Shown piece after piece: positions 51,119 through 60,422 of a DNA stretch of 64,000 nt. The notes under the pieces are model-generated. The model was not told the DNA's origin. It searched no databases and saw only the letters and a program-made list of their open reading frames with translations. The translations under genes and the position numbers were made by a program. This DNA comes from Dinghuibacter sp035492835 (lineage in GTDB: Bacteria; Bacteroidota; Bacteroidia; Chitinophagales; Chitinophagaceae). Location of the stretch: the NCBI RefSeq assembly GCF_035492835.1, contig NZ_DATJIY010000066.1, forward strand, positions 18,874 through 82,873, written 5' to 3'. Position 1 is the stretch's first letter, and every line of letters begins with the position of its first letter.

Positions 51119-51441
51119 AGACTAAAATTCATCAAAAAAACATGGCCTTTTATGGCCATAAAATGCCTCCTTGTAGCCTTCTGAGGCGACTTAAGGATTT
51201 GCGGGATCGTTTGCGCTTGGTGCCAAATTATCCTGAAGGAGTCCGTATTTTCACTGATTTTCCCCCGCCATTTGTGGATTTTCATGTCCAATATTTGCCT
51301 ATTTCATTGTATATGATAGGAATACATATAATCAAATCACCGGATCAAGACTTTGTTAAAATAGTATTATAACAACCGATTAACAATTCTTTATTTGGGC
51401 GCATTGAAAAGCATTCCTTACTACTAAAAACGATTGTTGAA
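51119..51441 (+). other. AT-rich 323-bp intergenic region upstream of SusC
   Basis: Clearly AT-richer than flanking genes. It contains a 24-nt palindrome near its left end (51144-51167) and a -7-like TTTATTTG at 51390-51397 (one mismatch from TAnnTTTG) about 45 nt before the SusC start, without a -33 match. A 76-codon frame at 51142-51372 starts inside the palindrome and has no family features. Likely the control region of the SusC-SusD-haem lipoprotein operon. Confidence 0.6.
51144..51167. repeat. 24-nt palindrome with perfect 16-nt core
   Basis: Core TTTTATGGCCATAAAA (51148-51163) is a perfect palindrome; GGC/GCC outside extends it with one mismatch, 25 bp after the GH2 stop. It could be a hairpin-type 3' end of the GH2 transcript or an operator for the SusC operon. 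Confidence 0.55.
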
Positions 51442-54400
51442 ATGAGACCAAAACTCGATTGCTTGAAGGGTTGGCTATTCTTGCTGTTGGCCACCCTCAT
51501 CAGCATCTCTTCCTTTGCCCAGACGAAGGTCACCGGCAAGGTGCTTTCGGCCGCTAATAACCAAGGCGTTCCCGGCGCCACGGTCCAGGTGGTGGGCGCT
51601 AAAACAGCGGCCATTACAGCCAATGACGGCACGTTCTCCATCGTGCTTCCCGCCGGCCGCACCCGGTTGGAGATTTCCTCGGTTGGATACGACAACCAGG
51701 AAGTGACCGTCTCCGGGCCGACGGTCACCGTTACCCTCACCGAAAAAAGCAATACCCTTAACGAAGTCGTCGTTACGGGTTATGCGACCCAGAAGAAAAA
51801 AGACCTTACCGGAGCCGTCGCCGTCGTTGACCTGGGTGACGCCAAAAAACAACCCGTGCCGGACGTAAACGACATGCTCCAGGGCCAGGCGTCGGGCGTA
51901 TCCGTGGTCGGGTCCGGTCAGCCGGGCGCCTCGCCGGTGATCCACATCCGCGGATTCAACTCCTTTGGCAACAACGTCCCCCTCTATGTCGTCGATGGGG
52001 TTCCGACCCAGAACGTGGCCGACCTCAATACCAACGACATCGCCACGATGCAGGTCCTCAAAGACGCAGGAGCAGCCTCGATCTACGGCTCGCGCGCGTC
52101 CAACGGGGTCATCATCATCACCACCAAACGCGGCAACGGCCGCCCCAAGGTATCCTATGACGGTTACTACGGCACCCAGGTGCCGAAGGGCGGTAACGTC
52201 TGGCACGTGCTGAATCCGACCGAAGAAGGGACGCTGCTTTACCAGGCGGAGGCCAACTACAACACGCTGAACCCGTCGTCCCCGACGCCGTTGGGCAACA
52301 CGATCTACGGCACCGGCGCCACGCCCGTCGTCCCCGACTACCTGGTCAGCGGCACCGTGGGCGGCGTTACGTATTCCGGTGGCTTTGCGGCCGGTTCGAC
52401 CGCGGCCGACCCCGCCAATTACAACGCCGACCCGACCGGCACGAACTACTACCAGATCGCCAAGGCCAACAAGAGCGGCACCGACTGGTATCACGCGATC
52501 TTCAAAAACGCACCCATCCAATCCCACAACCTCTCTGTCGCCGGCGGCGGCGACCAGGGGAACTACCTGTTCTCGGTGAACCTTTTCGACCAGCAGGGTA
52601 CGCTGATCGAAACCCACTTGAAGCGCTATACCATCCGGGCCAATACGAATTTCAAGGTGGGCAACCGCATCCGGATCGGCGAGAACATCGCCTATTCTTC
52701 CATCGATAACCCCCAGGCCAACGGCGGTATCCTGGTGGAAGGGAGCGCGGTCGGCTTCTCGATGCGCGAAAACCCCATCATCCCGGTATATGACATCGGA
52801 GGCAACTTTGCCGGTTCCGCGCCCAAGGGCCTGAACAACCCCCGCAACCCCGTCTCCATCCAGGCGACCACCTCCAACAACCGGGGGCTGGCGCAACGCA
52901 TCTTTGGGAACGTCTATGGCGAAGCGGACGTGCTGAAGAACCTGACCTACCGGACGAGCTTCGGGGGCGAGTATTACGCCGGCTGGGCGCACACCTTTAC
53001 GATACCCGACTATTACGACGCGGAACCCCAGTACACCACGTCCACCTACAACGAAAGTTCCTACAACGGGGGAGACTGGACGTGGACCAACACCCTGGCC
53101 TACAACCTGACAAAAGGGGATCACAACCTGAAGGTGGTCGGCGGTATGGAATCCTACGAGTTTGTCAACCATAACATCGGGGGCTCCACCCAAAACTATT
53201 TTTCCTACGACCCGTTGTTTGTCAACCTGACCACGGGCGCGGGTACGCAAACCAACTATAGCAACAGCAACGGGACGGTCAATTCCACCACGGTCATCGG
53301 CGCGGGTGAGACCCTCGTCTCCTACTTTGCCCGCGCGGACTATTCCTATAAGGAAAAATACCTGATAGGCGGCACGTTCCGCCGGGACGGGTCCTCCAAG
53401 TTCATCGAAAACCGGTGGGGTAACTTCTATGCCGTCAGTGCCGGCTGGCGCATCTCCCAGGAGGACTTCATGAAGCGCGCCACCTGGATCACCGACCTGA
53501 AGATCCGGGGTTCGTACGGACTCATGGGGAACCAGTTCAACGCCTTGAGCACGAACTCCTATACCTTGTACAGCCTGGACAAGCAAAAGACCTACTATCC
53601 GACGGTGGGCGGCACCGGCTCGATCTTGACCAGCGGTCTGGCATTGACCCAGATCGGCAACCCCGCCGCCAAGTGGGAACAGGACGGCAACCTAAACCTC
53701 GGCTTCGACCTGACCGTGCTGAAGGGACAGCTGACGGTCAGCGCCGACTACTATCAGAAGAACATCAAGGACCTGTTGTACCAGCTGACGCTCGCCGGCA
53801 CCAACGGTTCGGCCACCGTACCGGCGTACAATGTGGGTAAGATGACCAACAACGGCCTGGACCTGATGATCACCGGCCAGACCAACATCACCCACGACCT
53901 GATGTTCAACGGGAGCCTGTCCTTTACCACCTTCCACAACGTCATCAAACAAATCGACGCCAACGGGACGCCCTACTTCGACGTGGACGGACGCCGCTTC
54001 AACGGCAGCTATATCGTCCGCAACGCCGTCGGACACCCGGTGAGCGCCTTCTACGGCTATAAGATCGCCGGCTTCTGGCAAAACCAGGCCGAGATCACCG
54101 CCGCCGACCAGGCCGCTCAAAAGGCCTCCAACGGGGCCGTAACGACCTACCAGGCGGATGAAGGCGTGGGCCGCTTCCGCTACGCCGACGGGAACCACCA
54201 GGGCTGGATCGACGCCAGCAGCAAGGAGTTCCTGGGCAACCCCAACCCCAAGTTCACCTATGGCGCCAACCTCGGCCTGACCTACAAAGGCTTCGATTTT
54301 AGCGTCTTCCTGTACGGCGTTTACGGGAACGACATCTGGAACAACGTAAAATGGTGGACCGACTTCTATGCTTCCTTTCCCGGCGCCGCCAGCAGCAAGA

Positions 54401-54783
54401 CCGCATTGTATAACTCCTGGACGCCCACGCACACCAACGCCGCGGCGCCTATACAGGATGCGGTCAACGGCAGTAACGCGAGCACCAATACCGTCCCGAA
54501 CTCCTACTTCGTGGAAAAGGGCTCCTACCTGCGCGCCAAGAATACGACCCTGGGCTACAGCTTCACCAGTGCGAAGCTGACCAGGATCGGCATCACGCAC
54601 CTGAGGGCTTATGTGCAGGCGATCAACCTGTTTACGATCACCAAGTATTCCGGGATCGACCCCGAGATCTCCGTCAACCAGATGGGGAACCCTCCGCAGA
54701 ACGCGACCACGGACTTCGGTATAGACGAGGGCGGCTACGCCAACCCCCGCCAGTACCTCGTCGGCCTGCAGGTCACTTTCTAG
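51442..54783 (+). CDS. SusC-family TonB-dependent transporter (no STN domain)
   Basis: 1113 residues. Signal, then a carboxypeptidase-regulatory-like domain ('VTGKVLSAANNQGVPGATVQVVG'), the TonB-box-like/plug start ('LNEVVVTGYATQKKKDLTGAV') and 'PLYVVDGVP', and a 22-strand-type barrel ending 'YLVGLQVTF'. It lacks the STN domain of the copy at 33495, so it is not expected to signal through FecR. SusD follows after 12 bp. With the GH2 enzyme upstream this is a candidate polysaccharide utilisation locus. Confidence 0.96.
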   Translation: MRPKLDCLKGWLFLLLATLISISSFAQTKVTGKVLSAANNQGVPGATVQVVGAKTAAITANDGTFSIVLPAGRTRLEISSVGYDNQEVTVSGPTVTVTLTEKSNTLNEVVVTGYATQKKKDLTGAVAVVDLGDAKKQPVPDVNDMLQGQASGVSVVGSGQPGASPVIHIRGFNSFGNNVPLYVVDGVPTQNVADLNTNDIATMQVLKDAGAASIYGSRASNGVIIITTKRGNGRPKVSYDGYYGTQVPKGGNVWHVLNPTEEGTLLYQAEANYNTLNPSSPTPLGNTIYGTGATPVVPDYLVSGTVGGVTYSGGFAAGSTAADPANYNADPTGTNYYQIAKANKSGTDWYHAIFKNAPIQSHNLSVAGGGDQGNYLFSVNLFDQQGTLIETHLKRYTIRANTNFKVGNRIRIGENIAYSSIDNPQANGGILVEGSAVGFSMRENPIIPVYDIGGNFAGSAPKGLNNPRNPVSIQATTSNNRGLAQRIFGNVYGEADVLKNLTYRTSFGGEYYAGWAHTFTIPDYYDAEPQYTTSTYNESSYNGGDWTWTNTLAYNLTKGDHNLKVVGGMESYEFVNHNIGGSTQNYFSYDPLFVNLTTGAGTQTNYSNSNGTVNSTTVIGAGETLVSYFARADYSYKEKYLIGGTFRRDGSSKFIENRWGNFYAVSAGWRISQEDFMKRATWITDLKIRGSYGLMGNQFNALSTNSYTLYSLDKQKTYYPTVGGTGSILTSGLALTQIGNPAAKWEQDGNLNLGFDLTVLKGQLTVSADYYQKNIKDLLYQLTLAGTNGSATVPAYNVGKMTNNGLDLMITGQTNITHDLMFNGSLSFTTFHNVIKQIDANGTPYFDVDGRRFNGSYIVRNAVGHPVSAFYGYKIAGFWQNQAEITAADQAAQKASNGAVTTYQADEGVGRFRYADGNHQGWIDASSKEFLGNPNPKFTYGANLGLTYKGFDFSVFLYGVYGNDIWNNVKWWTDFYASFPGAASSKTALYNSWTPTHTNAAAPIQDAVNGSNASTNTVPNSYFVEKGSYLRAKNTTLGYSFTSAKLTRIGITHLRAYVQAINLFTITKYSGIDPEISVNQMGNPPQNATTDFGIDEGGYANPRQYLVGLQVTF

Positions 54784-54795
54784 GAACGATTCGCC

Positions 54796-56598
54796 ATGCA
54801 AAAAAAAATGACAATGAAACCAAAGAAATACAACTTACTGATCGCCGCTGTAGCCCTGGCCACGCTGGGGTGCAGTAAAGGCTTCCTGAACAAGCAACCG
54901 GAAGGGGCGCTGCAGCAGTACCAGATCACCAACACGGCGGGCGTCCAGGCCCTGCTGACGGGAGCCTACGCCTCCCTCTACCAGGAAGGGGATGGGAACA
55001 CTACCCTTGCCGGCACCGGCACGAATGCCTGGGAGGCATCGCCTTCCAACTGGATCTACGGGTCCGTGGCCGGCGGCGACTCCCACAAGGGCAGCTCCAT
55101 CAGCGACCAGCCCCCGATCGTCCCGATCGCCAACGCCCAGGAAATATCCTCCAATGGTTTTTTCAACGACAAATGGATATCGCTGTACGAAGGCGTGAAG
55201 CGCTGTAACCAGGTGCTTGCGACGCTCGCGATCTCACCCTCCGTCAGCGATTCGATGCGCACGGAATTCACCGCGGAAGCGCACTTCCTGAGGGGCCATT
55301 TCTATTTCGAGCTCCGGCGCTGTTTCCATATGGTGCCCTGGATCGATGAAACGACCACGGACTACAACCAGCCCAACGACGCCGATATCTGGCCAAAGAT
55401 CGAAGCCGACTTCACCTGGGCGATGGACACGCTTCCGGCCAAACAGCCGAACGTGGGACAGGTCAACAAATGGGCGGCCGCCTCCTACCTGGCCAAGACG
55501 TACGTGTACGAAGCCAAGTGGGCGCAGGCAAAGGCGCTGTTCGACCAGATCATACCCGCCTCCTATGGGGGTACCGGTGCTGGCGGCGTAACCTCCAACA
55601 ACCTCACTTATGGGTTGACCGATCGTTTTGAAGACAACTTCGACGCCTCTCAAAAGAACAACAAGGAATCCGTTTTCGCCATCCAGATGACGGCCAACGA
55701 CGGGACGCTTTCGATCGCCCACGCCAACGGGGGCGACATGCTCAACTTCCCGTACAACAGTCCGTTCCGCTGCTGCGGGTTCTTCCAGCCGTCAGTCGAC
55801 CTGGCCAACTCCTACCGGACGGACCCCAACGGGTTGCCCTATGTCACCGACTACAACAGCCACGGCATTGCCAATGACCAGGGGCTCGATTCGAAAGCCC
55901 CATTTACGCCGGACGCGGGCAATATCGACCCCCGTCTCGACTGGACCGTTGGCCGTCGCGGTATTCCCGTCCATGACTGGGGGCTGCACCCGGGTAACAA
56001 CTGGATACGCGACCAGGGGTCTGCCGGTCCCTATTCCAATAAGAAGAACCTCTATTGGCAGGGCAATTTATCGACCTATTCCGACCAGAGCACCTGGGCG
56101 CCCGGTTCGGCGATCAACCTGCTGGTGATCCGGTTCGCGGACGTACTCCTGATGGCTGCGGAAACCGAAGCCCAGCTGGGTAACTACGCCCAGGCCGAAG
56201 TCTACGTCAACGATGTGCGCGTCCGGGCCGCCAACCCCGCCAATATACTGTATCAATACAACGACAACGCCAATCCGCTGAATGGGTTTTCGACCACGCC
56301 GGCGGCCAACTACGTGATCAGCCCCTATCCGGCCGGTTATTTTACCGCGACTACGGCGCTGCCCGCGATCTACTTCGAGCGCAAGCTGGAATTGGCCTGC
56401 GAAGGCCATCGGTTCTTCGACCTGGCGCGCTGGGGCATTGCCGACGTGATGATGAATGCCTATTATTCCTTTGAAGGCAAGATCACCGGGGACTTGTCCA
56501 CGGGGAACTTCACCAAGGGTAAAAATGAATACTTCCCGATTCCCCAACCGCAGATAGACCTGTCCAACGGGAAGCTCAAACAAAACACGGGGTACTAG
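54796..56598 (+). CDS. SusD/RagB-family nutrient-binding lipoprotein
   Basis: 600 residues. Lipobox TLGC after a short signal; the first 'MQKKMTM' ATG is used here, though the internal ATGs are possible. SusD signatures: 'EAHFLRGHFYFELRRCF', 'LVIRFADVLLMAAETEAQLG', 'YFERKLELACEGHRFFDLARWG' and the terminal 'PIPQPQIDLSNGKLKQNTGY'. A strong intrinsic terminator follows 39 bp downstream, so the SusC-SusD transcript probably ends there. Confidence 0.95.
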   Translation: MQKKMTMKPKKYNLLIAAVALATLGCSKGFLNKQPEGALQQYQITNTAGVQALLTGAYASLYQEGDGNTTLAGTGTNAWEASPSNWIYGSVAGGDSHKGSSISDQPPIVPIANAQEISSNGFFNDKWISLYEGVKRCNQVLATLAISPSVSDSMRTEFTAEAHFLRGHFYFELRRCFHMVPWIDETTTDYNQPNDADIWPKIEADFTWAMDTLPAKQPNVGQVNKWAAASYLAKTYVYEAKWAQAKALFDQIIPASYGGTGAGGVTSNNLTYGLTDRFEDNFDASQKNNKESVFAIQMTANDGTLSIAHANGGDMLNFPYNSPFRCCGFFQPSVDLANSYRTDPNGLPYVTDYNSHGIANDQGLDSKAPFTPDAGNIDPRLDWTVGRRGIPVHDWGLHPGNNWIRDQGSAGPYSNKKNLYWQGNLSTYSDQSTWAPGSAINLLVIRFADVLLMAAETEAQLGNYAQAEVYVNDVRVRAANPANILYQYNDNANPLNGFSTTPAANYVISPYPAGYFTATTALPAIYFERKLELACEGHRFFDLARWGIADVMMNAYYSFEGKITGDLSTGNFTKGKNEYFPIPQPQIDLSNGKLKQNTGY

Positions 56599-56637
56599 GA
56601 TTCTCTTCTCATTCGGATTATCAAGATAGCAACACAC

Positions 56638-56660
56638 GGGGGGCGAATGCCCCCCTTTTT
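56638..56660 (+). terminator. Rho-independent terminator after SusD
   Basis: A 7-bp GC stem GGGGGGC / GCCCCCC closed by a GAAT tetraloop is followed directly by TTTTT. It ends the SusC-SusD operon and separates it from the haem/FG-GAP lipoprotein. Confidence 0.85.
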
Positions 56661-56675
56661 GACTACATTAGACCT

Positions 56676-58262
56676 ATGCGCAATGTCCTGATCTGCCTCT
56701 TCGGTCTGATGGCGCTGGCCGCCTGTCTCAGCCAACAAACGCCCAGGAAATACCGGAAGAATTCGATGTACGGGGACACACCGGACGAGAACATCGCCCG
56801 TGGGGAGGCGCTGGCCGCCAGGTACTGCCAGTCATGCCACCGGCTGCCGACACCCGACCTGTTGGATGCGAACAGCTGGAGACGCGGGGTTTTGCCGGAA
56901 ATGGGACCAAGGCTGGGGATATTTTCGTACCAGAACGAACGGTATCCCTCCAGCGCGGACGACCCTGAGATCGGCCGCGGCTTCTATCCCGCCAGTCCGC
57001 AATTGTCCGGACAGGAGTGGGGCTTTATCATGGATTACTATATGGCGACGTCACCCGTTACCCTTCCGCCACAACAACGGCCGTATCCGATTACCGAAGG
57101 TGCGGCGCCGTTCCGACCCGTCGTCCCGTCCTGGCGATACCACCAGCCGGCCATGGTACTGGCGCGGATGGACACCGCCCGGGGGCGGTTCTATACGAGC
57201 GACGCGGTGCGGGGCTATACCTATATCGGGGACAGGGGCCTGAATATTACGGATTCCATACGACTACGCGGCCCGGTAACGGACCTGGTACCGCAGGGGG
57301 ATAGCCTGCTGGCCTGCGATATCGGTATCATGACGCCGACGAACTCCCGCGCGGGGATGGTGGAGGGGTTGAGGGTCCGGGGCAACCGTTTTGCCGGAGG
57401 CGATACGCTCGCCGGGCCTATGAGGCGGCCCGTGCAGCTGGCGGCGGCGGACCTCAACGGGGACGGGTTGACCGACCTGGTCGTTTGCGAGTTCGGCTAT
57501 GTCAAGGGCGCGCTGAGCTGGTGGGAAAACAAGGGCGGCGGCCGTTACGAACGGCACGTGCTCCGGGACCAGCCCGGGGCCATCCGGGTCTATGTGCAGG
57601 ACTACAACCACGATGGGTTGCCCGACATATGGGCGCAGTTCGCCCAGGGTGACGAGGGCATATTCCGGTACGCCAACAAGGGCAAAGGCGTGTTCGAGGA
57701 GCAAACGATCCTGCGTTTTCCCCCGTGCTATGGGTCGACGTATTTCGAATTGGACGACTTCAACGGGGACGGCAGGCCGGATATCCTCTACACGTGCGGG
57801 GACAACGGCGACTACTCCGCCGTGCTCAAGCCCTATCACGGGGTCTATATATTCCTCGACGACGGCGCCGGGCATTTTACCCAACGCTGGTTTTTTCCGA
57901 TCGACGGGTGCTACAAGGCGGTGGCGAGGGACTTCGACGGGGACGGCGATCTGGACATCGCCTCGATCGCGTACTTCCCCGACTTCCAGCGGCAACCGGA
58001 GGAAGGCTTCGTGTACTTCCGCAACGATGGGGGCTTCGACTTCCACCCGCTCACGCTGCCGGAGGGGAAGACCGGCCGGTGGATCGCGATGGATGTGGGG
58101 GATTTCGACCGGGACGGCCGGCCGGACATCCTGCTGGCGAATTGTTCGGTGGGGCCCGGGTTCCTCCAGCCCACAACAGATTTCAAGACGGGACCACCGT
58201 TCCTGTTCCTCCGCAATACCGGTCTTAAAAATCCGAAAACGGCTCCGGCCTCAGGAAAGTGA
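56676..58262 (+). CDS. Lipoprotein fusing a c-type haem motif to FG-GAP/VCBS repeats
   Basis: 528 residues. Lipobox LAAC (Cys17), then a short segment with CQSCH (Cys51, Cys54, His55), the haem-binding motif of c-type cytochromes; a possible axial Met is in 'GVLPEMGPRLG'. From about residue 150 it is a beta-propeller of FG-GAP repeats with calcium-type loops, e.g. 'DLNGDGLTDLV', 'DYNHDGLPDIW', 'DFNGDGRPDIL', 'DFDGDGDLDIA' and 'DFDRDGRPDIL'. This architecture recurs in Bacteroidota and Planctomycetota sugar loci. Likely a periplasmic or surface redox or binding protein. Overlaps the convergent NIPSNAP gene by 38 bp. Confidence 0.88.
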   Translation: MRNVLICLFGLMALAACLSQQTPRKYRKNSMYGDTPDENIARGEALAARYCQSCHRLPTPDLLDANSWRRGVLPEMGPRLGIFSYQNERYPSSADDPEIGRGFYPASPQLSGQEWGFIMDYYMATSPVTLPPQQRPYPITEGAAPFRPVVPSWRYHQPAMVLARMDTARGRFYTSDAVRGYTYIGDRGLNITDSIRLRGPVTDLVPQGDSLLACDIGIMTPTNSRAGMVEGLRVRGNRFAGGDTLAGPMRRPVQLAAADLNGDGLTDLVVCEFGYVKGALSWWENKGGGRYERHVLRDQPGAIRVYVQDYNHDGLPDIWAQFAQGDEGIFRYANKGKGVFEEQTILRFPPCYGSTYFELDDFNGDGRPDILYTCGDNGDYSAVLKPYHGVYIFLDDGAGHFTQRWFFPIDGCYKAVARDFDGDGDLDIASIAYFPDFQRQPEEGFVYFRNDGGFDFHPLTLPEGKTGRWIAMDVGDFDRDGRPDILLANCSVGPGFLQPTTDFKTGPPFLFLRNTGLKNPKTAPASGK

Positions 58263-59004
58263 TGACCGCCTTGGAAACGTTGTGCTGGTACTCGGGCCGC
58301 GCCACCAGCTTCTTCCATTCCGGGTCGTTATTGAAGGCATTCCAGTGCTGGTCCCGGTCAGACTTGCTGTTAAAGGTCGTCATATACATGAGGTTGGGCA
58401 TCTGCGCGCCCGACAATACGTCGGCGTAGAACACCGCGTTGAAGTCAAGACGCTTGAACAGCGGTACTTCGCCCCCTTCGTTGAACATGTGGACTTTGTT
58501 GGCGTGAAAGGCCTCGGTGGCGCTCTCGTAGCTCCGCAGCTCGTAAACGCGCTCCGATTTGGGCGCCTGGAGCCCGGGCGCCGCGGGCGCGGGCATGTCC
58601 GGGAAGGCGCGCATCAGGATGGACTCCATACGAAAATAGGGTGGATTATTGTAGGGCGCTTCCAGGTAGTCGTTGCCGTCCCGGGCAAAGACCTTGTCGG
58701 CCGCCAGTACCCGGTCGAGAGTCAGCCACGCGTCGATGGTCCTGAAGGGGATCAGCACATAGAGCAGGGCCCTGGCCGTATCCGCGGTATCGGGTTGCAG
58801 GGGGACGAATACCCCCACCTGGGAAATGCCCGCCCGATGCAGGGCCGGGACAAAGGCCTTCTCCATGAAGGCTTCCAGACGCTGGACCTGTGTGAGCGTG
58901 GTGCAGCGGTAGACGCGCAGCTGGTAGTAATAGCGGGGGCCGGGAAGGGCATGGGCTGCCGCCGCCCCGAAGACGAGCAGCAGCCCCAGGATGAAATGTT
59001 TCAT
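58225..59004 (-). CDS. NIPSNAP-family protein, exported
   Basis: 259 residues with a signal peptide (MKHFILGLLLVFGAAAAHA). Two ferredoxin-like NIPSNAP units: 'YYQLRVYRCTTLTQVQRLEAFMEKAFVPALHRAG' and 'RVYELRSYESATEAFHANKVHMFNEGGEVPLFKRLDFNAVFYAD...MTTF'. Its start codon directly abuts the stop of the upstream PQQ-type gene, so they are cotranscribed. NIPSNAP proteins in bacterial sugar loci have no known reaction; a periplasmic helper role is inferred. Confidence 0.9.
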   Translation of the reverse strand: MKHFILGLLLVFGAAAAHALPGPRYYYQLRVYRCTTLTQVQRLEAFMEKAFVPALHRAGISQVGVFVPLQPDTADTARALLYVLIPFRTIDAWLTLDRVLAADKVFARDGNDYLEAPYNNPPYFRMESILMRAFPDMPAPAAPGLQAPKSERVYELRSYESATEAFHANKVHMFNEGGEVPLFKRLDFNAVFYADVLSGAQMPNLMYMTTFNSKSDRDQHWNAFNNDPEWKKLVARPEYQHNVSKAVITFLRPEPFSDF

Positions 59005-60315
59005 TTATTTGCCGGTATAGGAAATCTTGAAGATCGTGCCATGGGCGTCGTCGGTGACATAGATCGACCCATCCGGGCCCTGGGCCAGACCGCACGGGCG
59101 GTGGAGGGCCTTTCCGGGGCTGGTGATGTGCTCGGTGCCGGCGAAGTTGTCCGCAAACACTTCCCATTTACCCGTCGGCTTACCGTCCTTGAAGGGGACG
59201 AAAACGACGTAGTAGCCCTTTTCTTCCGGCTGACGGTTCCACGAGCCGTGGAAGGTGATAAAGGCGCCGTTCTTGTAGCGTGCCGGGAACTGGTTGCCGG
59301 TATAGAACAGGAGGCCATCGGGCGCCATGTGGCCGGGGAACCCCATTACAGGGGCCTGGGCGTCTTCACCGGCGGTTTTTTTGCCGTCGCCGCCGTATTC
59401 CGGGTTGAGGATGTACTGCTTTTTGTTCTGGTCCCAATACGCGTAAGGCCAGCCCCCGTTGGTGCCCTGGTGGACCTCGTAAAAGGTTTCGGCGGGGAGG
59501 TCGTTACCCTGGTCCTGGGTATAGAGGTCCGGGAAGTTGTCGTGCAGCTGGTCTCGCCCGTGCACCATGATGAACAGGGAGTTGGTCTGGTTGTTCCAGT
59601 CAAGGCCTACCGTGTTCCGGAAGCCGGTGCCATAGCGGCCTCCATCCCCGTAGGTCTGGTCGGTTTTGTCGGCCTTGAATTTCCATATCCCGCCGGCGGA
59701 GTCCAGGATAGGGCAAGGGCTGATGCCGGGTGAGCCGACGGCGCGATCTTTTACCTGGCAGACGTTGGAGTAGGCACCGATGTTGGTGTACAGGTTACCG
59801 TCGTTGTCCAGGATGATGGACTTGGATTCGTGCTCGTGCCGGTTCAGCAGACCGGTGACGATCCGCTGGGGGTGTTGCGGATCGACGACTTCGTCCTTAT
59901 CGTCGAGCTGGTAGCGGAAGATTTCCTCGTCCGACGTGGCGTAGAGGTAATTGCCTTTGAGGGCGATCCCGGTGCCGGTGTAGTTGCCGAAACCGGTGAC
60001 CTGGTCGGCCTTGCCGTCGTGATCGGTATCCCGCAAACGGATGATGCCGTTACCGTCCTGGAGATGGTTGAGCTTGACGTATACGTCACCTTCCCTGGTC
60101 ACTACGATGTGGCGGGGTTGTTTCAGGCCTTCGGCAAAAACCTGTGCGTGAAACCCCGCGGGGAGTTTTAGCACCACATCCGCGGGCGCGGAAACCGGCT
60201 TGGGTTTTGAGGGCTTTTTAGCGGGAGCGCCGTTACCGGCCTGCAACGCACTGCTGCCCAAGGTCATGGACGCGGTAAAAGCTAAACCTGCAAAGAGAAC
60301 GCGGATCGGTGTCAT
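59005..60315 (-). CDS. PQQ-dependent sugar dehydrogenase-like beta-propeller (sorbosone dehydrogenase/AA12 type), exported
   Basis: 436 residues, signal peptide. 'LPAGFHAQVFAEGLKQPRHIVVTREGDVYVKL' begins the six-bladed propeller of L-sorbosone/pyranose dehydrogenases; 'GYGDGGRYGTGFRNTVGLDWN', 'FHGSWNRQPEEKGYYVVFVPF' and 'HRPCGLAQGPDGSIYVTDDAHGTIFKI' are further family segments, containing the His/Arg-type residues that line the PQQ pocket. No PQQ biosynthesis gene is in the window. Its neighbour across the next operon is a c-type haem lipoprotein that could accept electrons (inference). HxlR regulator divergent upstream. Confidence 0.9.
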   Translation of the reverse strand: MTPIRVLFAGLAFTASMTLGSSALQAGNGAPAKKPSKPKPVSAPADVVLKLPAGFHAQVFAEGLKQPRHIVVTREGDVYVKLNHLQDGNGIIRLRDTDHDGKADQVTGFGNYTGTGIALKGNYLYATSDEEIFRYQLDDKDEVVDPQHPQRIVTGLLNRHEHESKSIILDNDGNLYTNIGAYSNVCQVKDRAVGSPGISPCPILDSAGGIWKFKADKTDQTYGDGGRYGTGFRNTVGLDWNNQTNSLFIMVHGRDQLHDNFPDLYTQDQGNDLPAETFYEVHQGTNGGWPYAYWDQNKKQYILNPEYGGDGKKTAGEDAQAPVMGFPGHMAPDGLLFYTGNQFPARYKNGAFITFHGSWNRQPEEKGYYVVFVPFKDGKPTGKWEVFADNFAGTEHITSPGKALHRPCGLAQGPDGSIYVTDDAHGTIFKISYTGK

Positions 60316-60422
60316 ATGTTAATTTCATATTTGATGAATGGTATCGGACAAGTGTCAAAATAAATGCTAATTGCAGTAGCGGAGATGCTCATTATTTCGG
60401 TAGTAATTTATTTAAAACTTTA

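Noticed and set aside
51142..51372. 76-codon frame in the gap before SusC
   Set aside because: Starts inside the 24-nt palindrome, is AT-rich, and shows no family-like features.
51475..53586. 703-codon minus-strand frame inside the SusC gene
   Set aside because: SusC on the plus strand is unambiguous; the antisense product is a Val/Gly/Asp-rich shadow.
57592..59733. Very long plus-strand frame (713 codons) across the FG-GAP, NIPSNAP and PQQ-enzyme genes
   Set aside because: It runs out of frame through the first gene and antisense through two well-supported genes; composition is Arg/Gly/Ser-rich without family motifs. High GC makes stop-poor shadow frames common here.
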